Positions 1-11,964 of a stretch of 64,000 nt of DNA are shown in pieces. The DNA is taken from contig MEED01000030.1 in the NCBI GenBank assembly GCA_001724855.1, forward strand, positions 1 through 64,000, given 5' to 3'. Within the stretch, counting starts at the first letter, position 1. The number at the start of each line of letters is the position of its first letter. The notes under the pieces are model-generated. The model was not told where the DNA came from, made no database searches, and saw only the letters and a program-made list of their open reading frames with translations. The translations under genes and the position numbers were made by a program. Origin of the DNA: Lautropia sp. SCN 69-89. GTDB taxonomy: Bacteria > Pseudomonadota > Gammaproteobacteria > Burkholderiales > Burkholderiaceae_E.

Positions 1-99
1 CTGTCCAGACATCCCTACAGACCTGTCGGTGCCGACTGCGTAAAGTCTTCGACAGGGTGGCGACATGACCGCGGTCGCGGTGCAGCCACTGGAAGGAAG

Positions 100-975
100 A
101 TGCTCGTGGTTCCAGTGAACGCCGTACTCGGGGTCGAACGCAGCGAGGCCCGCGCCGCCCGCAATGCGGCACGCGCAGGCGAGGTCGAATTTCCGGTGCG
201 CGCACGCGCCACCGCGGCGCGCCACAAGCGGCGCTTCGTGCGCCACCGGCTCGCCACTGCGACCCCGAACGACGACGTGCTGGCCGTCGTGGCGCACGAG
301 CTGCGCAACCCGCTCACGCCGATCCGCATGGTCGCCACGCTGCTCGAAGATGCGGGCACCGACCCGGCGATGCTGCAACACCTGCGCGACATCATCGAGC
401 GGCAAGTTGCGCACATGACGCGACTGGTCGACGACCTGCTCGACGCGTCGCGCATCGCCAACGGCAAGCTGAGGCTCGAGCGCCGCGCAGTCGACCTCGC
501 AGACATCCTCGCCGCGACCGCCGACGGCTTTCACTGCTCGACGCAGGCTCGCAGGCTGCGCCTGGAGCTTCGCTTGCCCCGGGGAGCCGCCTCGATCGAC
601 GGCGATCCGGTGCGTCTCGCGCAGGTCTTCGGCAACCTGGTCGACAACGCGTGCAAGTTCACGCCCGAGGGCGGCGAAGTGGTCGTGTCGCTGGCAATGC
701 GGGCGAACGAGGCGGTGGTGACCGTGTCCGACAGCGGCATCGGCATGACCGCGGACGAGATCGACGAAGTGTTCGAACCCTATGCGCAGGCGCAGCGCTC
801 GGCGGGCCTGAGCCGTGGCGGACTGGGCATCGGGCTGTCGCTGGTGCGCGATTTCGTCGAGGCGCACGGCGGCACGGTGCGCGCGAGCAGCCCCGGCAGG
901 GGGCTGGGCAGCCGGTTCGTCGTCACGTTGCCGGTGGCGTCGAACGCCGCTCCGATGCACGCCGAAGCGGCGTAG
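100..975 (+). CDS. Orphan sensor histidine kinase (HisKA + HATPase_c)
   Basis: A 291-residue histidine kinase transmitter without a recognisable sensor domain. The H-box [11 protein letters not shown] puts the phospho-accepting histidine at about residue 66. The ATPase domain shows the N-box NLVDNACKF (about 180-188), the G1 box DSGIGM (about 211) and the G2 box [10 protein letters not shown] (about 240). The first 55 residues are Arg/Ala-rich with no transmembrane segment, so the protein is probably cytoplasmic, or its sensory part has been lost. GGAAGG lies just before the chosen ATG, unusually close. No response regulator gene is visible next to it in the window. The kinase call is firm; partner and signal are unknown. 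Confidence 0.85.
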   Translation: MLVVPVNAVLGVERSEARAARNAARAGEVEFPVRARATAARHKRRFVRHRLATATPNDDVLAVVAHELRNPLTPIRMVATLLEDAGTDPAMLQHLRDIIERQVAHMTRLVDDLLDASRIANGKLRLERRAVDLADILAATADGFHCSTQARRLRLELRLPRGAASIDGDPVRLAQVFGNLVDNACKFTPEGGEVVVSLAMRANEAVVTVSDSGIGMTADEIDEVFEPYAQAQRSAGLSRGGLGIGLSLVRDFVEAHGGTVRASSPGRGLGSRFVVTLPVASNAAPMHAEAA

Positions 976-1058
976 CGTTCGCCCGGGTCGGGCAGCCTCG
1001 CCGCGCGAGCGTCCGGACGAATCGGCCCCCCGGCGCGGCGGCGCAGCAGCATGCCCGT

Positions 1059-1316
1059 ATGCCTTCGAGTGGTCCGCAGGCCACGATCGCGACTGCCCGA
1101 CTCTGCAAGCGTTACGGCGAGTTCACGGCGCTCGATCGGCTCGACCTGAACGTCGCGCACGGCCGCATCTTCGGCCTGCTCGGGCCCAACGGCGCCCGCA
1201 AGAGCACGACGATCAGGAGCGTGCATCCGTGGAGTACCAGCTTCGCGGTGATGCTGTTCGTGTTCGCCTTGCTGCTCGCACTGGCGTCGAAGCTGTATCC
1301 GGGGCTCGCCCGGTAG
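1059..1316 (+). pseudogene. Decayed ABC transporter remnant (ATPase N-terminus joined to a permease-like C-terminus)
   Basis: An 85-codon reading frame. Residues 8-45 match the start of an ABC ATPase ([20 protein letters not shown], then [14 protein letters not shown]). The Walker A reads GARKST where GAGKST is expected. Right after the Walker A the sequence changes to one hydrophobic segment ([20 protein letters not shown]) that looks like the last helix of an ABC-2 type permease. Walker B, the signature motif and most of the permease are missing. The simplest reading is a deletion between an ATPase gene and its permease gene that kept the frame. The product should not bind ATP. A small novel membrane protein cannot be excluded. 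Confidence 0.7.
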
Positions 1317-1355
1317 CGCCCGCGCACCCCCTTTCCCTGGCTGGCGCTTTGGGCA

Positions 1356-1383
1356 TAGAATGCGACGCATTCGCGTTTGCATT
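1356..1383 (+). promoter_or_regulatory. Fur box-like operator overlapping a -10 element
   Basis: TAGAAT at 1356-1361 resembles a -10 hexamer, though the -35 region is weak. It overlaps a palindromic block at 1359-1383 that reads AATGCGACGCATTCG followed by CGTTTGCATT. By eye about 20 of 25 positions agree with a betaproteobacterial Fur-box pattern (AATGAGAATCATTCT followed by CATTTGCATT). The core at 1358-1372 is a 15-bp inverted repeat with one central base. Its place 75 bp upstream of the peroxidase start suggests iron-dependent repression of the following five genes. No experiment supports this. Confidence 0.55.
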
Positions 1384-1457
1384 AGCGTTCGTAGATCCGA
1401 CCAGGCCCCCCACTTCGATTCCCCTGGCACGACCACCCTCTCCCGGACACCCTGCCG

Positions 1458-2678
1458 ATGCCCGCCGCTTCGCCGATCCCCCACCCGAGCCGTCGCTGGG
1501 CGCGGCGTACGCTGCTGTGGGTCGCCGCCACGCTGGCGGCCTGTGGCAGCGGCGAGTCCGGCCTGGACAGGGCCGCCAGTGCGGGGGCGCCGCGGCTGTC
1601 GGCGACGGCGGCGCTCGGCGAGAAGATCTTCCACGATCCCGGGCTGTCCGCTTCCGGTCGCCAGGCCTGCAGCAGTTGCCACGATCCGGATGCCGCCCAC
1701 GCACCGGCCAACGCCCTCGCCGTCCAGCCGGGCGGCGCGCTGCTCGACCAGCAGGGCGGGCGGCAGGCGCCGTCGATCCGCTACCTCGACACGAACCGCG
1801 CGTTCCGCTTTGCCGACGACGGTACGCCGACCGGCGGCTTCTTCTGGGACGGACGCGCCGCGTCGCTGCAGCAGCAGGCCGGCGAGCCCTTCCTGAACCC
1901 GCGCGAGATGGCCAACGCGAACAGGGCCGAGGTCGTCGAGCGACTGTCGCGCGCTGCCTACGCGGCCGACTTTCGCGTGCTGTACGGCCCGGACGCACTC
2001 GCCGACGTCGACGGCGCGTTCCAGCGGATGACGCTGGCCCTGCAGCAGTACCAGCTCGAGGACCGTGCGTTTCACGCCTACACGAGCAAGTACGACGAGT
2101 TCCTGCGCGGCCGGGCGACGCTCACCGAGCGCGAACTTCGCGGACTGGCGCTGTTCAACGACCCTGCCAAGGGCAACTGTGCCGCCTGTCATCCGTCCGG
2201 ACGCGGCAGCGACGGCAGCCTGCCGTTGTTCACCGACTTCAGCTACGACGCGCTGGGCGTGCCGCGCAACGCGCAGCTGCAGCAGAACGCCGACCCCGGC
2301 TTCTTCGACCTCGGCCTGTGTGCGCGTCCGTCCGGCGACCTCGCGGCGCGCACCGACCTGTGCGGCGCCTTCAAGGTGCCTTCGCTGCGCAACGTCGCCA
2401 GGCGCGGCAGCCTCTTCCACAACGGCCGCTTCACGTCGCTGAAGGAAGCGCTGACGTTCTACGTGCAGCGCGATACCGATCCGCAGAAGTGGTACCCGCT
2501 CGACGCCGACGGCCGGGTCGTGAAGTTCGACGACCTGCCGCCCGCCTTGCGGGTCAACGTCAACACCGGCGAAGCCCCTTACGACCGCGAGCCCGGCCAG
2601 GCGCCAGCGCTCTCGGACAGCGAAATCGACGACGTGATCGCGTTCCTGCACACGCTCGACGACGGTTACCAGCCCTGA
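1458..2678 (+). CDS. Di-haem cytochrome c peroxidase / MauG-like lipoprotein
   Basis: A 406-residue protein of the bacterial di-haem cytochrome c peroxidase/MauG family. It has two haem c attachment sites: CSSCH at residues 71-75 and CAACH at 241-245. The N-terminus has a basic and then hydrophobic stretch ending in the lipobox LAAC with Cys29, so it should be a periplasm-facing lipoprotein. Family members reduce peroxide or oxidise protein side chains. It is the first gene of an operon with a porin, a flavinylated protein, ApbE and a cytochrome b-like protein; the Fur-like box upstream suggests a role in iron handling rather than methylamine metabolism. The exact substrate is unknown. Confidence 0.85.
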   Translation: MPAASPIPHPSRRWARRTLLWVAATLAACGSGESGLDRAASAGAPRLSATAALGEKIFHDPGLSASGRQACSSCHDPDAAHAPANALAVQPGGALLDQQGGRQAPSIRYLDTNRAFRFADDGTPTGGFFWDGRAASLQQQAGEPFLNPREMANANRAEVVERLSRAAYAADFRVLYGPDALADVDGAFQRMTLALQQYQLEDRAFHAYTSKYDEFLRGRATLTERELRGLALFNDPAKGNCAACHPSGRGSDGSLPLFTDFSYDALGVPRNAQLQQNADPGFFDLGLCARPSGDLAARTDLCGAFKVPSLRNVARRGSLFHNGRFTSLKEALTFYVQRDTDPQKWYPLDADGRVVKFDDLPPALRVNVNTGEAPYDREPGQAPALSDSEIDDVIAFLHTLDDGYQP

Positions 2679-2694
2679 CCCCTCTGCCGCCACC

Positions 2695-4068
2695 ATGACA
2701 AGCAAACCCTCGACGATCGCCGCTGCGGCCGCCCTGCTCGGCGCCGCCCTGTGCATGCCCGCGCACGCGCAGACTCCCACCGAAGCCGAACTGGCACGCA
2801 AGCTCGATCGGCTCGCCGCCGAACTGGCCGAAGCGAAAGCGCAACTCGCGCGGCTGCGCGAAAGCGCCGGCGCCGGCGCCGGCGCCGCGAATGCGAACAC
2901 GGCCTCGCCGCCGACCGCTGCAGCCTCGCCCGGAACCGCTGCGGCAGCGGCGCAGCCACCCGCAGCGGCGAGCGCCGCGCCGGTGCCGGTGCCCGCGCAC
3001 GCAGCGGCCGGGCGCGACGAGCCGGCGACCGTGCTGACCAGCTACGGCGAGGTCGACTACACGCGCCCGACGAAGGCGGCGCGCGATGCCGAGATCGACC
3101 TGCGCCGCTTCGTGCTCGGCCTGCAGCATCGCTTCGACCCGAAGACGCGGCTGGTCGCCGAGCTCGAGGTCGAGCATGCGGTGAGCTCGGCCGACGATCC
3201 CGGAGAAGTGGCGCTCGAGCAGGCCTACGTCGAACGCGAACTGGCTCCGCGCCTTGCGGCGCGTGCCGGCCTTTTCCTGATGCCCGCCGGCATGCTCAAC
3301 GAAAGCCATGAGCCCACGTCCTACTACGGCGTGCGTCGCAACTTCGTCGAGACCGCGATCATCCCGAGCACCTGGCGCGAAGTCGGCCTGCAACTGATCG
3401 GCAATTTCGACAACGGCGTCACCGTGCAGGGCGGCATCAGCACCAGCTTCGACCTCGGCAAGTGGGATGCCGCATCCGCCGAAGGGCTCGAGTCGCCGCT
3501 CGGATCGATCCACCAGGAGGGGGCGCAGGCGCGTGCACGCGACCTCGCGGTCTTCGGCGCGATCAACTGGCGCGGAGTGCCGGGACTGCTGGTCGGGGGT
3601 TCGGTGTTCAGCGGCGGCGCCAGCCACTCGCAGCCGCTGCTGCCGAGTGCGCGCGTGTCGCTGTGGGACCTGCATGCGCGCTGGACGCCGGGCCGCTGGG
3701 ACCTGTCCACCGTCTACGCGCGCGGCTCGATCTCGAACACGGCGGCACTCAACGCCACGCTGGTAGGCAACCCGACGCTGATTCCGGAGAGCTTCGACGG
3801 CTGGTACCTGCAAGGCGCGTACCGGCTGTGGAGCCGGGGCGATTACGCGCTCAGCCCCTTCGTGCGGCTCGAGCGCTTCAACACCGCGCGCGACTACGCC
3901 GACCTGGGTGCCGGCCTCACGCCCGCTGCAGCCGGTACCGAGCGCGTGACCACCGTCGGCGTGAACTTCCTCGTCGGCCAGGGCGTGGTGCTGAAGGCCG
4001 ACGTGCAGCGCTTCGGCCTCGTCTCCGAAAACAACCGGGTCAACCTCGGCCTCGGCTGGAGCTTCTGA
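2695..4068 (+). CDS. Outer membrane porin with N-terminal coiled coil
   Basis: A 457-residue outer membrane protein. A signal peptide ends at AHA before Gln26. A heptad-like segment (about 30-62, ELARKLDRLAAELAEAKAQL) is followed by an Ala/Pro-rich linker and then a beta-barrel-like region of alternating hydrophobic residues, ending in the aromatic C-terminus GLGWSF that suits Bam-dependent insertion. The layout resembles phosphate-selective porin (OprO/OprP) relatives. It begins 16 bp after the peroxidase gene and its stop overlaps the next start (TGATG). The context suggests it admits a substrate, perhaps an iron species, to the periplasmic redox proteins encoded beside it. The substrate is inference only. 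Confidence 0.8.
   Translation: MTSKPSTIAAAAALLGAALCMPAHAQTPTEAELARKLDRLAAELAEAKAQLARLRESAGAGAGAANANTASPPTAAASPGTAAAAAQPPAAASAAPVPVPAHAAAGRDEPATVLTSYGEVDYTRPTKAARDAEIDLRRFVLGLQHRFDPKTRLVAELEVEHAVSSADDPGEVALEQAYVERELAPRLAARAGLFLMPAGMLNESHEPTSYYGVRRNFVETAIIPSTWREVGLQLIGNFDNGVTVQGGISTSFDLGKWDAASAEGLESPLGSIHQEGAQARARDLAVFGAINWRGVPGLLVGGSVFSGGASHSQPLLPSARVSLWDLHARWTPGRWDLSTVYARGSISNTAALNATLVGNPTLIPESFDGWYLQGAYRLWSRGDYALSPFVRLERFNTARDYADLGAGLTPAAAGTERVTTVGVNFLVGQGVVLKADVQRFGLVSENNRVNLGLGWSF
2864..2887 (+). repeat. Four tandem GCGCCG hexamers in the porin linker
   Basis: Four perfect tandem copies of GCGCCG encode alternating Ala and Gly between the porin's coiled coil and barrel. The unit is a multiple of three, so slippage would change linker length without breaking the frame. 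It may simply reflect the high GC content. Confidence 0.8.
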
Positions 4069-4586
4069 TGCGCCTGACGCTGTTCCCCGCCGCGCTGGTG
4101 GCGCTGGCGCCCGCGAGCGCCTTCGCCGTCAGCTACCTGAGCGCGGAGCAGGCGCAGAAACTGATGTTTCCGGATGCCGAGCGCTTCGAGCTGCGCGAGT
4201 TCCCCGTCGCCGCCGGGACGGCACCGTCCGCAGCCGGACCGTTGCAGGTGCGCGTGGCGCGCCGCGGCGACGCGACGCTCGGCTACGTCGTCATCGACGA
4301 AGTGATCGGCAAGTTCGAGCTGATCACCTATGCGGTCGGCGTGAACCGCGACGGCAGCGTGCGGCAGGTGGAAGTGATGGACTACCGCGAGAGCCACGGC
4401 TACGAGATCCGCCTGCCCGCCTGGCGCCGCCAGTTCGAAGGCAAGACCGCCGCCTCGCCGATCCGCGTGGGCGAGGACATTGCCAACATCAGCGGCGCGA
4501 CGCTGAGCTGCCGCCACGTGACCGACGGCGTGCGCCGCATCGTGACCCGGCTCGACGCGCTGCGGCGCTCGGGGGCGCTCTCGTGA
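4068..4586 (+). CDS. Secreted FMN-binding domain protein (ApbE flavinylation substrate)
   Basis: A 172-residue exported protein with signal peptide MRLTLFPAALVALAPASAFA. The C-terminal half is an FMN_bind domain of the NqrC/RnfG/NosR type. It carries the flavinylation motif SGAT at residues 142-145, where FMN is normally joined through a phosphoester to the last Thr. The start overlaps the porin stop by one base, and its own stop overlaps the GTG start of apbE, the enzyme that would attach the flavin. It is therefore a probable extracytoplasmic electron carrier between the small cytochrome b-like protein (last gene) and an acceptor such as ferric iron or the di-haem protein. Domain call strong, electron path inferred. 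Confidence 0.85.
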   Translation: MRLTLFPAALVALAPASAFAVSYLSAEQAQKLMFPDAERFELREFPVAAGTAPSAAGPLQVRVARRGDATLGYVVIDEVIGKFELITYAVGVNRDGSVRQVEVMDYRESHGYEIRLPAWRRQFEGKTAASPIRVGEDIANISGATLSCRHVTDGVRRIVTRLDALRRSGALS

Positions 4587-5347
4587 GCGCGGCCGCCGCG
4601 GCGGACTCCTGGCGGCGACGTGCGCGGCCGCTGCTCGGCACGCTGGTCGAGATCGGCATCCGCGACGGCGAAGGCGACCGCGAGGGCGAAGGCGGCGGCG
4701 ACGCCGCGGTGCGCGCCGCCTTCGAGGCCATCGCGCACGTGCAGGCCCGCATGTCGCGCTTCGATCCGGCGAGCGACCTCTCGCGCTTTCACGCGCTCGC
4801 GCCGGGGCAGGCAGTCGTGGTCGATCCCGAAACGGCCGAGGTGCTGCAGGCGGCGCGCTGGCTGCACGAGGAAACCGGCGGCGTGTTCGACGTGAGCCTG
4901 GGCAGCGGCGCGGGCGGCTGGCGCTGCGACGGCCTGCGTCTCGAACGGCTCTCGGCCTCGGCGAGGATCGACCTCGGAGGCATCGCAAAGGGCCATGCGG
5001 TCGATCGCGCGGTCCGGGCGCTGCGGCAGCACGGCTGCGCGTCGGGCTGGGTCAACGCCGGCGGCGACCTGCGGGTCTTCGGCGAAGCCTGCGTGCCGGT
5101 GATGCTTCGCGACGAGCTGCGCGGCGGCGTGCGGCCGTTCGCGTCGCTGGCCGATGCGGCGCTCGCGAGTAGCCATTTCGGTCCGGACAGCCGTTCGCGC
5201 GCATGGGGCGCGAAGCACCCCTGCGGCGTGAGCGTGGCCGCGCCTCGCTGCCTGTGGGCCGATGCGCTGACCAAGGTGGTGGCGGTGAGCGGCGACGCGC
5301 GGCACCCCGTTCTGGCGAAGTGCGAGGCGCAGGCATGGCTTCACTGA
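4583..5347 (+). CDS. apbE: FAD:protein FMN transferase ApbE
   Basis: A 254-residue ApbE. It transfers FMN from FAD to Ser/Thr of a target protein outside the cytoplasm and needs magnesium. Recognisable parts are RPLLGTLVEIGI near the start, ASDLSRFHAL, ETGGVFDVSLG, the central IDLGGIAKGHAVDRAVRAL and GWVNAGGDLRVFG. A Gly/Asp/Glu-rich loop (about residues 28-40) is a local insertion. The protein is somewhat shorter than usual (about 300-350) and lacks a clear signal peptide or lipobox, so export is uncertain. The GTG start at 4583 overlaps the upstream stop, indicating translational coupling to its likely substrate. Confidence 0.88.
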   Translation: MSAAAAADSWRRRARPLLGTLVEIGIRDGEGDREGEGGGDAAVRAAFEAIAHVQARMSRFDPASDLSRFHALAPGQAVVVDPETAEVLQAARWLHEETGGVFDVSLGSGAGGWRCDGLRLERLSASARIDLGGIAKGHAVDRAVRALRQHGCASGWVNAGGDLRVFGEACVPVMLRDELRGGVRPFASLADAALASSHFGPDSRSRAWGAKHPCGVSVAAPRCLWADALTKVVAVSGDARHPVLAKCEAQAWLH

Positions 5348-5841
5348 ACCGCATCGCCCGCTGGCAAGGCCGGCTGCTGAACGCGTCGGCGTGGCTGCTC
5401 GCCGCAAGCGGCATCGCCTGGCTCGGGCTCCACTACCTTGCCGGGGCCGGCGCGGGCGAACTGCCGCACCCGCTCGAGCCCTGGCTGATGCGGCTGCACG
5501 GCGCCGCGGCCTTCGCCGTACTGTTCGTCGCCGGCGCGCTGGCTGCGGGGCACGTGCCGAACGGCTGGCGGCTGACGTCGCCGCGAATGCGCCGGACCGG
5601 GTCGGCGCGTCAGCGCCGCACCGGCGTCGCGCTGGTGGGACTGGGCGCCGCCGCGGCGCTCACCGGCTACCTTCTCTACTACTTCGCACCCGAGACCGTG
5701 CGCCCCGCGCTCGGCTGGTTGCACGCCGCCCTGGGCCTGGCGATGGTGCTCATGCTTGCGGCGCACGCACCGCGGGTCGAGGCAGGCGTCGGCTCGGGCA
5801 TCGCGCCCCAGCGGGTCGAAGCTCGCCGGCCCCGCCCGTGA
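5335..5841 (+). CDS. Small cytochrome b-like membrane protein (DUF4405-like)
   Basis: A 168-residue membrane protein with about four helices (near residues 17-36, 53-72, 99-120 and 130-147). Histidines sit within or beside helices: LGLHYLAG, RLHGAAAF, AAGHVPNG, GWLHAALG and AAHAPR. That pattern suits bis-His haem b ligation. It starts 13 bp inside the end of apbE and closes the operon. It probably carries electrons across the inner membrane from quinol to the flavinylated protein outside, the role played by PepSY or DUF4405 proteins in other flavinylation systems. Haem binding and direction of electron flow are inferred. Confidence 0.7.
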   Translation: MASLNRIARWQGRLLNASAWLLAASGIAWLGLHYLAGAGAGELPHPLEPWLMRLHGAAAFAVLFVAGALAAGHVPNGWRLTSPRMRRTGSARQRRTGVALVGLGAAAALTGYLLYYFAPETVRPALGWLHAALGLAMVLMLAAHAPRVEAGVGSGIAPQRVEARRPRP

Positions 5842-5848
5842 ATTCTTC

Positions 5849-6823
5849 TCAGGCCGCGGCCCGCTCGCCGACGATCGCCAGGACCGCGTCGCGCACCGCA
5901 TCGGCGTTCGGCACCGCCGCCTGCTCGAGCGCCCACGAGGACGCCGCCGGCGCATCGGGGCCCGCCAGGCGGCGCACCGGTGCCTTCAGCGCGTCGAACG
6001 CATGCTCGCTCACGATCGCCGACACCTCCGCGCCGACGCCGCACAGCCGGTTGGCCTCGTGAACCACCACGAGGCGGCCGGTCTTGCGCACCGAGCGCAG
6101 GATCGCCTTCTCGTCGAGCGGCTTGAGCGTGCGCAGGTCGATCACCTCGGCATGGATGCCGCGCTCGGCGAGCGCGTCGGCCGCGCCCAGGCAGGCGCCG
6201 ACGGTCTTCGCATACGAGACCAGGGTCACGTCGCCGCCCTCGCGCAGCACCGCCGCGCGGCCGATCGGCACGACGTGGTCGGCCGATTCCGGCGCCTCGC
6301 CCGGCGCCATCGCCAGCGCGATGTCCACGAAGAACATCACCGGGTTGTCGTCGCGGATCGCCGCCTTCAGCAAGCCCTTGAAGTCGGCGACGTTCGACGG
6401 CATGACCACTTTCAGGCCGGGCGCATGCACGAACATCGCCTCCAGGTTGTGGTTGTGCTGCCCGCCCACCGACCAGCCGGCGCCGGTCATCGCGATCGCC
6501 ACCATCGGGAACTCGAACTGGCCGCCCGACAGGTAGCGCAGCTTGCCCGCGCTGTTCACGAGCGCATCCATCGAGTAGGCGAGGAACGGCGCGAACAACA
6601 GGTCGACGACCGGGCGCAGGCCGCTGGCCGCCGCGCCGACCGCGGTGCCGGCGATGATCGCCTCGGCCAGCGGCGTGTTGCGCACGCGCTCGGTGCCGAA
6701 CTCGCGCGCGAGGTCGGCGCGTTTCGTGGCGACGCCTTCGCCGAACAGGACGACGCGCTCGTCGCGCCGCATTTCCTCGGCCAGCGCCTGGCCGATCGCA
6801 TCGTGTGCCGTGATCTGTGACAT
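5849..6823 (-). CDS. 2-oxoacid dehydrogenase E1 component, beta subunit
   Basis: A 324-residue E1-beta protein of the pyruvate/acetoin/branched-chain 2-oxoacid dehydrogenase type. Family landmarks are the N-terminal ITAHDAIGQALAEEMRRDE, the segment VVLFGEGVATKRADLAREFG, and the C-terminal RLVVVHEANRLCGVGAEVSA. It forms the heterotetramer with the E1-alpha encoded just upstream (21-bp gap), which decarboxylates a 2-oxoacid with thiamine diphosphate. No E2 or E3 gene follows, because the next gene lies on the other strand. Pyruvate, acetoin or a branched-chain oxoacid are all possible substrates; the sequence alone does not decide. Confidence 0.88.
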   Translation of the reverse strand: MSQITAHDAIGQALAEEMRRDERVVLFGEGVATKRADLAREFGTERVRNTPLAEAIIAGTAVGAAASGLRPVVDLLFAPFLAYSMDALVNSAGKLRYLSGGQFEFPMVAIAMTGAGWSVGGQHNHNLEAMFVHAPGLKVVMPSNVADFKGLLKAAIRDDNPVMFFVDIALAMAPGEAPESADHVVPIGRAAVLREGGDVTLVSYAKTVGACLGAADALAERGIHAEVIDLRTLKPLDEKAILRSVRKTGRLVVVHEANRLCGVGAEVSAIVSEHAFDALKAPVRRLAGPDAPAASSWALEQAAVPNADAVRDAVLAIVGERAAA

Positions 6824-6844
6824 GGCGGATCCTTCGGGTCGGGT

Positions 6845-7813
6845 TCAGGCGTAGACGTCGGTCGTGAGTTCGCGCGCATCGGGCCACGCCGAGCCGTTGG
6901 CGAACAGCGCCGCCGCCTCGATGGCAGCGTCGACGCGCTGCCTCATCCGGTCGAGCTCGTCGCGACTGGTCGCGCCTGCATCGAGCAGGCGCTTGCCGGC
7001 GAGGTCGATCGGATCGCGCGCGCGCCACGCCGCCAGCTCCGCGGGGTCGACGTAGGCCTGGTCGTCGGGCTCGAAGTGGCCGCGCATCCGGTAGGTTTCG
7101 AGCTCGAGAAAGTACGGCCGGCCGGTTGCGCGGATCGTGGCCACCGCCTTGCGCGCGGCCACGTGCACCGCCTCGACGTCGTTGCCGTCGACCGTCTCCG
7201 ACTCGACCGCGTGCGCGGCCGCCCAGGTGCGGATGTGCTCGACCGGCATCGTCTCGTCGCGACGCACGAACGCCTGCCACTGGTTGTTCTCGCAGACGTA
7301 GAGGATCGGCAGCCGCCACTGCGCCGCGAGGTTCAGCGACTCGTGGAAGATCCCCTCGCAGGCCGCGCCGTCGCCGAAGAAGGTCGCGACGATGCCGCCC
7401 GGCTCGCCAACGCCCATCTTCTGCGCCAGCGCCACCCCGGTGACCATCGACAGCTCGCCGCCGACGATGGTCGAGGTCAGCACCACGCCGAGCTGCTTCA
7501 CCGAAATGTGCAGCGAGCCGCTCTTGCCCTTGCAGTAGCCGTCCACGCGTCCGAGCACCTCGGCCATCATCCGGCCGGGGTCGGCGCCGCGCGCCAGCAG
7601 GTGGCCGGCGCTGCGGTGGTTGGTCACGATGCGGTCGTGCCGCTCGAGCGCGCGCACCACGCCGACCGCGCCGGCCTCCTGGCCCACCGAGGTGCAGGTG
7701 CCGGCCGCGCCGGTCTGCGCGTTGATCGCCACCAGCCTGCTCTCGTAGGCGCGGATCGTCATCATCGCCTCGAGCATCGACAGGCGCGGATCGGGTTCGG
7801 TCGCTGGCTTCAT
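6845..7813 (-). CDS. 2-oxoacid dehydrogenase E1 component, alpha subunit
   Basis: A 322-residue E1-alpha that binds thiamine diphosphate. The cofactor motif is [20 protein letters not shown] followed by [10 protein letters not shown]. The active-site region [21 protein letters not shown] and the phosphorylation-loop-like [16 protein letters not shown] are also typical. The start chosen is ATG at 7813, preceded by GGAGA; the frame stays open to 7951 but that extension is Arg-rich and not family-like. It is divergent from glgB and forms a two-gene unit with E1-beta. Confidence 0.88.
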   Translation of the reverse strand: MKPATEPDPRLSMLEAMMTIRAYESRLVAINAQTGAAGTCTSVGQEAGAVGVVRALERHDRIVTNHRSAGHLLARGADPGRMMAEVLGRVDGYCKGKSGSLHISVKQLGVVLTSTIVGGELSMVTGVALAQKMGVGEPGGIVATFFGDGAACEGIFHESLNLAAQWRLPILYVCENNQWQAFVRRDETMPVEHIRTWAAAHAVESETVDGNDVEAVHVAARKAVATIRATGRPYFLELETYRMRGHFEPDDQAYVDPAELAAWRARDPIDLAGKRLLDAGATSRDELDRMRQRVDAAIEAAALFANGSAWPDARELTTDVYA

Positions 7814-7931
7814 CCTGGTTTCTCCCTGCATGCGGCTGCGGTCGTGCCGGTCGGCCCGGCGAAGCGGACTTTGCGCCGGCGCGCCGCGTGCCACAATGGC
7901 TCGGAGGAGCCAGAGTCCGAAGAGCCATGCG

Positions 7932-11960
<4,029 letters not shown>

Positions 11961-11964
<4 letters not shown>

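Noticed and set aside
1-99. A second gene or promoter at the left edge
   Set aside because: The short ATG frame at 65 is out of frame with the kinase and ends quickly; no promoter elements stand out.
780-2900. A 706-codon open frame on the minus strand
   Set aside because: It is antisense to the kinase and peroxidase genes, has Arg/Ala/Val-rich low-complexity sequence and no recognisable motif; it reflects GC-rich codon structure.
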